Part shown: piece by piece, positions 19,501 to 26,243 of the stretch | Numbering within the stretch: position 1 is the stretch's first letter | How the letters are laid out: the number at the start of each line of letters is the position of its first letter | Source of the DNA: Pedobacter nanyangensis | GTDB lineage: Bacteria > Bacteroidota > Bacteroidia > Sphingobacteriales > Sphingobacteriaceae | Direction of reading: 5' to 3' | DNA length: 54,986 nucleotides | Assembly: GCF_003313505.1 (NCBI RefSeq) | Contig: NZ_QMHO01000020.1 | Span: 1-54,986 of the forward strand | Notes under the pieces: generated by a model | What the model was told of the DNA's origin: nothing | Database searches by the model: none | What the model saw: the letters and a program-made list of their open reading frames with translations, nothing else | Position numbers and translations under genes: made by a program

Positions 19501-20926
19501 GGCGAAACATTTTTCCTTCTACGCCTACCAATGTAAGGATGGGAATATAAACAATTAATATAATGATTTCTCCAAAAGCTGCACTACTGCGAATTTTGGA
19601 AGCGGATGCAAATACTTCATTATCCATTTCCTGCTGAGTAAGCCTTTGTGTGGATTTTCGTAAACCTAAATGATGCAACGTAGCTTCTACAATAATTACC
19701 GCCCCATCCACAATTAATCCAAAATCTATTGCTCCCAAACTCATTAAATTGGCACTTACGCCAAAAATGTTCATTAAAGCCAATGCAAATAACAATGCTA
19801 AAGGAATGGCAGAAGCTACAATCAATCCGGCTCTGAAATTTCCTAAGAAAAGAACCAATACGAAGATGACAATCAAAGCTCCTTCAATAAGGTTTTTCTT
19901 AACAGTATTCATTGCCCTGTCTACCAAATCTGTACGGTCTAAATAAGGTTCTATCACAACATCTTCAGGCAAAGATTTTTGTATAGTGGGTAGTTTCTCT
20001 TTTATTTTTTCTACCACATTGTTGGCATTTTCGCCTTTCAGCATCATCACTACGCCACCTACTGCATCTACCTCTCCATTATATGTCATTGCTCCGTAGC
20101 GTACTGCATTACCAAAACGAACATCTGCCACATCTTTTATAAAAATGGGGACACTTCCGGTTTCGTTCTTTACACTGATATTTTTTACATCATCTAATGA
20201 AGTGACCAAACCGATACCTCGGATGAAATAGGCATTCGGTTTCTTATCAATGTATGCACCGCCTGTATTTTGATTATTTTTTTCTAATGCTGTGAAAATA
20301 TCGGTAACACTCACACCCATTGCCTTTAAGCGGTTAGGATTTACAGCCACTTCATACTGTTTCAGCTCACCACCAAAACTATTCACTTCTGCAATACCGG
20401 GTGTACCGAAAAGCTGACGTGCAACAATCCAATCTTGCATTGTTCGCAGTTCTTTAGCATTGTATTTATTCTCGCTACCCTTCTTTGGGTGGATAATGTA
20501 TTGGTACACTTCACCCAAGCCTGTACTTACTGGAGCAAGTTCTGGTGTACCAATACCGTTAGGTATATTTTCTTCGGCTTCTTTTAGTTTTTCATTGATA
20601 AGTTGCCTGGCAAAATAAATATCTACTTTGTCTTTAAATACAACCGTAATTACTGATAAACCAAATCTTGAAATACTTCGAGTTTCTTCCAAGCCTGGAA
20701 TGTTGGCAATACTTTGCTCAATGGGAAAGGTTACTAATTGTTCTACTTCCTGACCAGCTAATGTTGGGCAAACTGTAATTATTTGCACCTGATTATTGGT
20801 AATATCGGGAACAGCGTCTATTGATAGTCTTGTAACACTCCAAACTCCCCAAATGATGAGCAACAAGGTCATTATACCGATGACAAGCTTGTTTTTAATA
20901 CTGAATTTTATGATACTGTCTAACAC
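16559..20926 (-). CDS. czcA: CzcA-type heavy-metal RND pump fused to a TolC-like outer-membrane channel
   Basis: 1455 residues. Residues 1-1030 are a complete heavy-metal RND transporter. The segment DFGLIVDGAVIIVE places Asp401, Asp407 and Glu414 where CzcA has its proton-relay D402/D408/E415, which points to Zn/Co/Cd rather than copper. A hydrophobic stretch (about 1040-1062, ending TANAQ) follows and looks like an internal signal peptide. Residues 1065-1455 are a TolC/CzcC-like outer-membrane factor with two repeats (LRYKTGDTKKVDISTAEAK and LGYKTGDISYVEYLFALQT). Such fusions are known among Bacteroidota; cleavage after the internal signal is an inference. First gene of the czc operon. Confidence 0.94.
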   Translation of the reverse strand: MLDSIIKFSIKNKLVIGIMTLLLIIWGVWSVTRLSIDAVPDITNNQVQIITVCPTLAGQEVEQLVTFPIEQSIANIPGLEETRSISRFGLSVITVVFKDKVDIYFARQLINEKLKEAEENIPNGIGTPELAPVSTGLGEVYQYIIHPKKGSENKYNAKELRTMQDWIVARQLFGTPGIAEVNSFGGELKQYEVAVNPNRLKAMGVSVTDIFTALEKNNQNTGGAYIDKKPNAYFIRGIGLVTSLDDVKNISVKNETGSVPIFIKDVADVRFGNAVRYGAMTYNGEVDAVGGVVMMLKGENANNVVEKIKEKLPTIQKSLPEDVVIEPYLDRTDLVDRAMNTVKKNLIEGALIVIFVLVLFLGNFRAGLIVASAIPLALLFALALMNIFGVSANLMSLGAIDFGLIVDGAVIIVEATLHHLGLRKSTQRLTQQEMDNEVFASASKIRSSAAFGEIIILIVYIPILTLVGVEGKMFRPMAQTVGFAIFGALILSLTYIPMMCALFLSKKPTHKETISDRMMNWLQKRYQPLLEKAIKIKYWLVGITIAIFAFTLLLFSRMGGEFIPQLQEGEFAFEFKMPIETSLAQSIETSMLASRLARQFDEVKMVVGKTGAGEVPTDPMPPGATDLMIILKPQSEWKSGKTYDELGDAIEEKLSVIPGVTVEKSQPIQMRFNELMTGIKQDVAVKIFGENLDTLALNAEKVSKIIQSVKGATTPQVERVSGLPQINVEYDRTRIANYGLNVEDVNNVVSTAFAGKSAGVVYENERRFDLVVRLDSVYRSSIEDVNNLMIPTPTGNQIPLSQVATIDYKLGPAQISREAGKRRIVIGFNVADRDVQSVVEEIQQKLNAQVKLPPGYYFTYGGQFENLREASNRLMIAVPVSLLLIFVLLYFTFRSFKQAGLIFTAIPMSAIGGVLALLLRGMPFSISAGIGFIALFGVAVLNGIVLIGTFNQLEKEGIKDVLKRVIEGTKIRLRPVLMTATVASLGFLPMALSSSAGAEVQKPLATVVIGGLVTATFLTLFVLPLLYIIFNSKINLKRKFKVKPIATIIVLLLSLVGFTANAQTKDLSGVDEAISIALQNNQSIKASDLEIEASKVLKKTAGELPKLDFNAQLGQYNSTKFDQSFQVAQTIPFPSLFGAKKQLINAEIKGKEIQKSLSVLELKNQVRTYYYQILYLQHNQKQLQQLDSLYGDFIGIAKLRYKTGDTKKVDISTAEAKKGEINLLLKQNEVFLNNAVASLKTLMNTKEDFIIAENGIFQPLQISNLLDNDAVANHPAIQSLYQDAVIAEKTKKVERSQGLPDFTIGYTNQSLIGFQTVNGAEKYFNSGNRFNSVNIGVAIPITYGVTKARIKSLDYQKQAAEANAQQQQKVLTTQMQNALQQYQQDMHQFNYFQQEALPNAKEIVAAAQLGYKTGDISYVEYLFALQTTTDIQLNYLKSIQQVNQSVINIYSLINK

Positions 20927-20963
20927 AATTCATTTGATTAATGATTAATAATAGTGGATATAA

Positions 20964-20988
20964 GTTCTTTTTTTAATACAAAAAGAAC
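20964..20988. promoter_or_regulatory. Inverted repeat upstream of czcA
   Basis: GTTCTTTTT (20964-20972) and AAAAAGAAC (20980-20988) form a perfect 9-bp dyad with a 7-base loop, 38 bp before the czcA start. It could be an operator for the Fur-family regulator at 21420-21863 or a weak terminator for the DUF6660-like gene. No GC-rich stem is present, so I lean towards an operator. Confidence 0.35.
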
Positions 20989-21069
20989 AGCTAAATGTAC
21001 GACTTACATAGTACGCTTCTTTATTAGTGGAGGATATGCCCCACCTATAAATACATTTGCTAAAAAATA

Positions 21070-21396
21070 TTAAGCATTAATCTTTGGCGGTTGCCAAATG
21101 TTTCCGTGGTAATTGGAAATGAAATTGAAAGCCCAAAGTGGGAATTTTTGCTGTTTGCCGAAACTCGGCTTTGTTTCATTTATTTTGAAAGACTGAAACG
21201 TAAAATTTACAATGGTATGGCAACAGGTGCAAGAACAAAAAGGGCTACATACGTCATTGCTACTTTTCTGACCTTCATTTGTTCGAGTAAATTCTGATTT
21301 TGTAGTATTGTCTATATTCATACCGCACGCATCAGTACAGGGCATTACGGATAATGCCAAAAAATAGATACTGAATAGGATTACAAATATTTTCAT
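21070..21396 (-). CDS. DUF6660-like Cys-rich exported peptide
   Basis: 108 residues. A signal peptide (about 1-20) is followed by CTDACGM near residue 20, then CSPFCSCTCCHT, and an end in NIWQPPKINA. This matches what I remember of the DUF6660 family next to Bacteroidota metal-efflux operons. The Cys cluster suggests metal binding in the periplasm. It lies between the Fur-family regulator (23 bp) and czcA (143 bp). The function is unknown. Confidence 0.72.
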   Translation of the reverse strand: MKIFVILFSIYFLALSVMPCTDACGMNIDNTTKSEFTRTNEGQKSSNDVCSPFCSCTCCHTIVNFTFQSFKINETKPSFGKQQKFPLWAFNFISNYHGNIWQPPKINA

Positions 21397-21419
21397 CAGA
21401 CCACAAATATAAAATATAT

Positions 21420-21863
21420 TTAGTGCAATCGAATTGCAAAGTTTAAAGGTATATTATTACTACAACGGTCGCATTTCCCCTTGAGAACCAAATTAGCTCC
21501 TTCTAATTTGAAGTTTTGGGGAATTTTGATGTTTGGAATTTCAGTTTCGGTAAGACAAAAAGTATGTTTACAGTCGGTACAATAAAAATGTGTGTGTAGT
21601 TCTGATAAATCGCAATTACATCCGGATTGACAAAGTGCATATTTTACCACCCCACTTCCATCATCAATGGTGTGGATAAGTTTGTGTTCCAGAAATATTT
21701 TGAGTGTTCTGAATAAGGTAACACTATCTGCTTTTTCAAACTGTTCTGCCAACTCTTTATGGCTTACCGCATATTGTTGTTTCAGTAGCTTTTCAACCAC
21801 CAACAAACGCATAGCAGTAGGTTTTATGGCTCTTTGTTGTAAGATTTTTTCTAATTCATTCAT
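21420..21863 (-). CDS. Fur-family transcriptional regulator
   Basis: 147 residues. The N-terminal winged helix (ITPTAMRLLV-like KPTAMRLLVVEKLL, SVTLFRTLKIFLEHKLIH) is followed by a dimerisation half with HTHFYCTDCKHTFCL and a C-terminal CDRC. The two CxxC pairs form the structural zinc site of Fur/Zur proteins. Placed at the head of the czc cluster, it is the obvious candidate for metal-dependent control of the efflux genes; whether it senses Zn or another ion cannot be read from the sequence. Confidence 0.9.
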   Translation of the reverse strand: MNELEKILQQRAIKPTAMRLLVVEKLLKQQYAVSHKELAEQFEKADSVTLFRTLKIFLEHKLIHTIDDGSGVVKYALCQSGCNCDLSELHTHFYCTDCKHTFCLTETEIPNIKIPQNFKLEGANLVLKGKCDRCSNNIPLNFAIRLH

Positions 21864-21884
21864 TGTGATTTAATTTACTATTGT

Positions 21885-22208
21885 CTAATCATCATTATCG
21901 TCTTCGTCAACTGATATTTGCTCAATGATGCTGTTTGCTGCACTGTCAGAGTATGCACCATAACCATTTACGAAAACACCTTTTGCTCCATCTTTTTGGT
22001 TTCTCATCGCATATAAGATAGCCTAATCTTCCAAGTCATTAAGCCCAGTAAAACGATAAATTTTATCAATAACAATGTTGCTTAAATTAACCTTATCGCC
22101 ATCTATTTTGTATGAAACGTTTTCTTCCAATAGATTAAAATCTTCCGTGTAACCTCTTTGTCTTAATATTTCAATTACTTCTGATAATGTTTTTTCTGTT
22201 GATAGCAC
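21885..22208 (-). pseudogene. Paralogue of the small protein at 6635, broken by an in-frame TAG
   Basis: The frame starts at 22208 (MLSTEKTLSEVIEILRQRGY) and meets TAG at 22023-22025. The same frame then continues without another stop (AILYAMRNQKDGAKGVFVNG) to 21885. Read through, the 107-codon product aligns along its length with the 101-residue protein at 6635-6940: LRQRGY with LRQRGY, LED-stop-AILYAM with DNNAVIYAI, and GVFVNGYGAY with GVLVDAYGTY. A single nonsense change or a sequencing error explains it. It lies between the mercury and Fur genes. Confidence 0.82.
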
Positions 22209-22284
22209 AGGTACTCATTGTAAATTTTTAAAATAATAGTTGGGAAACCGGACATTTTTTATTTTTTCTCTCAATCGAGTTCTT

Positions 22285-22491
22285 TTAGCAACATTTTTTA
22301 TCTTGTTGTATTGGTGGACAGGGAATACTTCCATAACTACAATACACACAACAATCGCCTTTTAATGGTTTTAAGCGTGTCTTACAGCTTTCACATTCAT
22401 AAAAATATTGGCAAGCATCTGTCGGCATTGTTTCCTCTTTTTTGTATCCACAGTTTGGGCAAGTTATTACGGATTGTAATTTAATTTCCAT
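22285..22491 (-). CDS. Small Cys-rich protein with GDCCVYCSYG motif (mercury-cluster associated)
   Basis: 68 residues with ten Cys: CPNC near residue 10, CESC near 33, GDCCVYCSYGSIPCPPI, and a terminal CC. The GDCCVYCSYG motif marks a small family that I recall next to merT genes in Bacteroidota. Zinc-ribbon-like metal binding is likely, and it may carry Hg(II) in the cytosol (inference). Its ATG overlaps the merTP stop codon (TAATG), so translation is coupled. Confidence 0.82.
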   Translation of the reverse strand: MEIKLQSVITCPNCGYKKEETMPTDACQYFYECESCKTRLKPLKGDCCVYCSYGSIPCPPIQQDKKCC

Positions 22492-23093
22492 TATGATATA
22501 ATTTTACTTTTTAGTGATTTGTATCCTGTCGAATTGATAGCTTTTTCTATTTCTGCTATACTTGTTTGTTTGTTGTCAAACTTAACAATGGCGTTGCCTT
22601 TCTCATAGGAAACCACAACTTCCACAATTCCTTTTAGTTTGCTAATCTCTGTTTTAACGTGGTGTTCACAACCTGAACAAGTCATCCCTTTAATTGTAAA
22701 CTCAACTTTTTGAAGTTTTGAAGTTTGGGTAATAATTGCTTTACTTTCGGTCTTTGGAAAAAAAATGTGAGCATAAAGCGGAAATGATAAAAGTAAAGCC
22801 GCCATAACGGTAATAATTCCTAAAAATGATTTTGTTTTCATAAAGTTTGATTTTTCAGTTGTTTCACAGTTGCAGTCAATTTTCTTTTGCGGTTTCAATT
22901 TTTGATACCAAGCAAAAGCAAGCACTAAAATAGTTAACCCGATAAAATATGGACGAAAAGGTTCGAGCCAAGAGAAAGTTGAAGCAAGTCCACTTGTTCC
23001 TGCTATGAGAGCCAAAACAGGTGTAATGCAACATAATGAAGCTGCTATTGCTGTCAAAAGTCCAGTCCCAATTAGTTTTCCGTCCGTTACCAT
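22491..23093 (-). CDS. merTP: MerTP: mercury transporter fused to HMA binding domain
   Basis: 200 residues. The MerT part (1-120) has membrane helices near 10-35, 48-65 and 88-110, with the Cys pair SLCCITPV in the first. A MerP-like HMA domain follows, with GMTCSGCEHHV near residue 136 as the metal site. The protein takes Hg(II) from the periplasm to the cytosol, where MerA normally reduces it; no merA is present in the window. It starts inside the arsR gene (7-bp overlap) and ends overlapping the next gene, so the three form one unit. Confidence 0.92.
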   Translation of the reverse strand: MVTDGKLIGTGLLTAIAASLCCITPVLALIAGTSGLASTFSWLEPFRPYFIGLTILVLAFAWYQKLKPQKKIDCNCETTEKSNFMKTKSFLGIITVMAALLLSFPLYAHIFFPKTESKAIITQTSKLQKVEFTIKGMTCSGCEHHVKTEISKLKGIVEVVVSYEKGNAIVKFDNKQTSIAEIEKAINSTGYKSLKSKIIS

Positions 23094-23464
23094 ATTGTTT
23101 CTAAATTTTTTTTATCGTCAAGTATTTTAAAAAATGGGTCCAACATTTTCTCATACTCTTTTGTCAATGAGTAAAAAATGGTTTGCGCCTCTCTTTCGGT
23201 TTCAATAAGCTTTCGGTCTTTAAGTTTTCTCAAGTGCTGAGAAATCGCTGAAATTGTCATTCCAAGAATTTCACTCACATCACAAACACAAAGTCGTTTT
23301 TCTTCATAAAGAAGAAACAGAATTTTCAGTCTTACATTGTTTCCAGTCAATTCAAGTGCGTTCGACAAATAGTCAAACGAACTGTGGAGTTCCGAAACTC
23401 TTTCTTTACAGCGATTGATTTGTTTAATGTCTGCCTGTTGTCGTGTACAAGAAGTATTATCCAT
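23087..23464 (-). CDS. ArsR/SmtB-family metal-responsive repressor
   Basis: 125 residues with a winged helix: LTGNNVRLKILFLLYEEKRL, then the metal-site motif LCVCDVSEIL, the recognition helix TISAISQHLRKLKD and the wing RKLIETEREAQTIFYSL. CVC in the ArsR alpha-3 position binds thiophilic metals. It probably represses the arsR-merTP operon and releases DNA on Hg(II) binding. Its promoter (23469-23499) lies so close to the ATG that the mRNA may be leaderless. Confidence 0.93.
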   Translation of the reverse strand: MDNTSCTRQQADIKQINRCKERVSELHSSFDYLSNALELTGNNVRLKILFLLYEEKRLCVCDVSEILGMTISAISQHLRKLKDRKLIETEREAQTIFYSLTKEYEKMLDPFFKILDDKKNLETIW

Positions 23465-23468
23465 AATG

Positions 23469-23500
23469 CAAATGTAACTAATTTGTTTATTTAAGCAAAT
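23469..23500 (-). promoter_or_regulatory. arsR promoter with overlapping palindromic operator
   Basis: On the minus strand, TTTG (23496-23499), a 19-nt spacer and TACATTTG (23469-23476) fit the Bacteroidota -33/-7 promoter. A 20-bp imperfect dyad (23481-23500, starting ATTTGTTTAT on the plus strand, 16 of 20 positions symmetric) overlaps the spacer and the -33 box, as expected for ArsR repression. The -7 box ends 4 bases before the arsR ATG, so transcription would begin at or very near the start codon. Confidence 0.6.
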
Positions 23501-23613
23501 GCTAAATTATGAGTATTAAAATTTGGCATTTTATATGTTGACGTAATGGTGCTGTTACTTTTAATTCTTCTAACAATATATTAATAGAAAAATCACAAAA
23601 ATATTTAGTATAA

Positions 23614-24717
23614 TCATTCTTTCTGCACCAAATGCTGTAAGTTAGGGTCATTCTTGATACGCTCCATTTCACTAACAACAATATTCAGAATGTCTGATTT
23701 TATCTGCTTGTAATTGTTTTCTATTTCCTGCTTCATCTTATCCTCGCCCTGCTCATTTACAAAAGATAAGATTTGCGGTATTTGCTGATAGGCTTTGCTT
23801 TCTGCCGCTACCTTTTCATTGTCCACTACAATTTCGGCGTGAAATATCTTCTGCTCGATACGTTCATCAAAGTTATCTGATACAGAACCAACAAACAAAC
23901 CTTGTGTAAGTGTTGAGATTTTGGAAGCCGGAATAAGGCTGTCTAACTGTGTCGAAATAGAGGTAGATTTATCATTGCGGTTAATCGTCATACTCTGGCG
24001 TTTCTGCAATAAGCAAGCACTGGCTATTGCTTCTTTATCTTGATAGTTAATCAATCTATGAGTAATAAATGTTCCCATCTGACTAAGTGTGCCAACTGGA
24101 ATATCTCTCGGCATTTGTGTTGATAAGCATAAAGGCATCGTGTACACCCAAACTGTATTGTGGGAGGACTGTAAATCGTACCGGAGGTAAAAATCAAACT
24201 CCCGGATAAAATCGGAAGTCAATTCCCGAAAAGCCATATCATCACTATGATAGCGTTCCTTTATAAATGTGGTAAGATGATTGTAAACTGTGATATACTT
24301 GTTGTAGGTGCTTTTTGAGCGTTCTTCTTTTTCGACCAATTTTTTAAAATCCTCATTTTGGTCGTTGAAAACCTTTAGGATAGCATCGTCCATTATGCCT
24401 ACACCCAAAAATGATAGCTTTACCTTTTGGGCAGTCGCAAAGCCCTCGTGCTTCAGCATATCTTCATAAATCTTGTCGATACGCCCACGTATGTTATCCA
24501 GTTTTTTATTGATGCTTAATGCTTGCGCACTTTTGCCCTGAACTCTTCCGTGTTTTAAATCCCAATTATTGGGGTCAATTTCTAACTTTGTTCCGAAAGT
24601 TTTCGGGGTTCCGTCAATGGTAATACGTGCCATAATCGGGGCATTACCGTTCTTTTTCAGTTCGTTCTTTTTCAAATAGAAAAGCAGTTTGAACGTCGAT
24701 TTTTTTGTCTGCTCCAT
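23614..24717 (-). pseudogene. Chimeric gene: integrase N-terminus + HerA-like fragment + T4 coupling protein C-terminus
   Basis: An intact 367-codon frame made of unrelated parts. Residues 1-196 are the arm-type and core-binding domains of an IntDOT-like tyrosine recombinase (RITIDGTPKTFGTKLEI, HNTVWVYTMPL). The catalytic domain with its R, H and Y residues is absent. Residues about 197-235 (MPRDIPVGTLSQMGTFITHR) look like the C-terminal helicase motif of HerA/DUF87 ATPases. Residues about 236-367 (LLQKRQSMTIN, KISTLTQGLFVGSVSDN, MERIKNDPNLQHL) match my memory of the C-terminus of the Bacteroidota conjugative coupling protein (MobC/TraG). Seams are near 24,130 and 24,012. It cannot act as a recombinase. 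Confidence 0.75.
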
Positions 24718-24951
24718 AACTCAAATGTTTAACGTTTAAAATTAAATTACATTGAGTTACAAGGGAACGTAGAAAAGAGCGCAAAAAACTGAAATATAAT
24801 CAGTTAAACTATACTGTTACCTTTGTCAATCGGTAACGAATTAGTAACCTAACCTTGTCAATTTAAGCCCCAAACCTATCAGACACCGACTTCCGAACTA
24901 AGACTACTCTTTTTATAAAGCCTTGTATAGCAAAGGTTTTAACCGTTTTGC

Positions 24952-24961
24952 TTATTTTTGC
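24952..24961 (+). other. Possible ICE attachment core (TTATTTTTGC)
   Basis: TTATTTTTGC differs at one base from GTANNTTTGC, the core known near CTnDOT-type crossover sites. It lies 235 bp upstream of the integrase-derived gene, where an att site is expected. The region is AT-rich, so a chance match is quite possible. Confidence 0.25.
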
Positions 24962-25381
24962 TTTTTACTAATCTTTTTTATAAAAAGTAAATGCCATGAT
25001 AAATTTAACCTCAATACTTGCCGGCCTGTCTTCTATCTTTCCCGAATTTCTGTTCGGCTACTTCGGGGGTATGGAATTGCAATTGGAATTGCAATATAAA
25101 AGTAGAGTCATTTTGGGTAATTTCTGTTTTATTTCTAATCCCGGCAATTCCTCTTTCTGCTCATACTTTGTAATACTAGCTCCCTTTTAAGCGGCTGCGG
25201 AACCTATGACTGGCGTATTGTATCCATTGTAGCTATAGAAAGAAAATAAGTTCCCTTTCAATGGGGCTGTTCTTTGTGACCGTTTTCCAAGCATCCGCAA
25301 CGGTCGAACCTGCTCTCGAATGCCCCATGCTCCAGCCCACAACTCTAGGTTTCCCAGGACGATGATCGCTGTAAGGTATAG

Positions 25382-25420
25382 CTATCAATACTTAAAATCT
25401 GCTGCTTTAAGTATTGATAG
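25382..25420. repeat. Perfect 15-bp inverted repeat with 9-base loop
   Basis: CTATCAATACTTAAA (25382-25396) is mirrored exactly by TTTAAGTATTGATAG (25406-25420) across the loop ATCTGCTGC. The stem is AT-rich and not followed by a T-run on either strand, so it is not a good terminator. It could be a protein-binding dyad or the stem of a small RNA. Confidence 0.8.
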
Positions 25421-25605
25421 TAGATAAAAAGATGTTTAATTTATGATTGTAGTTCTTTTTTCGTTTTTAGCAATAGATGTAATGATTATTTGAAATCATC
25501 TAAAGGGTCTTCGTTAATTTTTGAAATTCTAATCAAATCATAAAGAAGATTTTTTGAAAAGCACCCACTATAGGGAGCAAAGATTTTAAAGTCCGAAAAT
25601 CACAT

Positions 25606-25641
25606 AAAACCCCATTTCTAGCTAATAGGATGGGGTTTTTT
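25606..25641. terminator. Rho-independent terminator-like hairpin
   Basis: AAAACCCCAT (25606-25615) pairs with ATGGGGTTTT (25630-25639), followed by further Ts. The A-run on the other side makes it potentially bidirectional. No intact gene ends next to it; it may have served a gene lost at this junction. Confidence 0.75.
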
Positions 25642-25816
25642 ATTTCCATAATAGGAAGTTTCCTACCTCCATTTTGTCTTTTCAATAGCTAAACAATGTT
25701 AAGTTTTACAGGAAAAACTGTTGAATTTAGCGTATGACTTTTACAAATATTTAACAAAGAAAATCCCGCGATTTAGGACTTCCGGTATCCGTAAACGCAA
25801 TTTTTTTCAAGTTAAA

Positions 25817-26117
25817 ATGGCAACAGTTGATGCAAAAATCTACGTTCACCATTACAGCTTAAATAATTGGAACGTAAATGGACGCCAAGCAACAGTGTAC
25901 ATTTGATGATGAGGCCGTTGCTGTTGAATTTTTTAAAATTGTCAAGCATCGATTGTTGGACATTAGCCATTGGGCTGTGCTGGCGGGTAGCGGAACGTCT
26001 ACCTTTCAATTAACCAATGCATTTGGTAATCCAGCGGTGCGTTTAGCTCAGGAAAGAGATTATATTCAGATCGATATTCCAGGTCCGGGTCCAAGTGCCG
26101 ATAAGAGATTTTTCTAA
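25817..26117 (+). pseudogene. Frameshifted gene remnant
   Basis: The first part reads MATVDAKIYVHH, then LNNWNVNGRQATV, in one frame and stops at 25904-25906. The +1 frame continues at about 25900 with FDDEAVAVEFFKIVKHRLL and RLAQERDYIQIDIPGPGPSA to a stop at 26115-26117. Removing one T near 25899 would join the parts into about 100 codons. The second half resembles a family of uncharacterised Sphingobacteriaceae proteins with an IDIPGPG end; MATVDAKIYVHH resembles integrase N-termini, so the gene may itself be chimeric (weak). A terminator follows at once. Confidence 0.6.
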
Positions 26118-26120
26118 AAA

Positions 26121-26153
26121 AAACCTCTCCTGACACTTAGAGAGGGTTTTTTT
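26121..26153 (+). terminator. Rho-independent terminator
   Basis: AAACCTCTC (26121-26129) pairs with GAGAGGGTTT (26140-26149, one bulged G) and is followed by Ts to 26153. It lies just after the stop of the frameshifted remnant and about 90 bp beyond the convergent gene end at 26244. Confidence 0.8.
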
Positions 26154-26243
26154 AGGTGCTTTATTCTAATGTGACTATAGTTGTCTGAATTTAGGTTTAG
26201 TATAGTATTGGCATCGGTTCATGCGGTTTTGTTTGTCTGTTTG

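Larger units (their letters stand above)
24718..25816. other. Gene-poor junction between metal island and polysaccharide region
   Basis: About 1.1 kb with no supported coding sequence. A 64-codon plus-strand frame at 24996-25190 shows no family resemblance and an unlikely composition. It holds a possible att core, a 15-bp perfect dyad and a terminator-like hairpin (listed separately). I looked for a tRNA near 25,290, where the minus strand reads GGTTCGACC, but no T-stem forms. This is probably where the mobile island meets chromosomal DNA. Confidence 0.5.

Noticed and set aside
24996..25190. 64-codon plus-strand gene
   Set aside because: No recognisable family and poor composition; it lies in a junction with no other coding signal.
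25280..25330. tRNA suggested by GGTTCGACC on the minus strand
   Set aside because: The flanking bases do not form a T-stem, and no acceptor or anticodon arm can be drawn.
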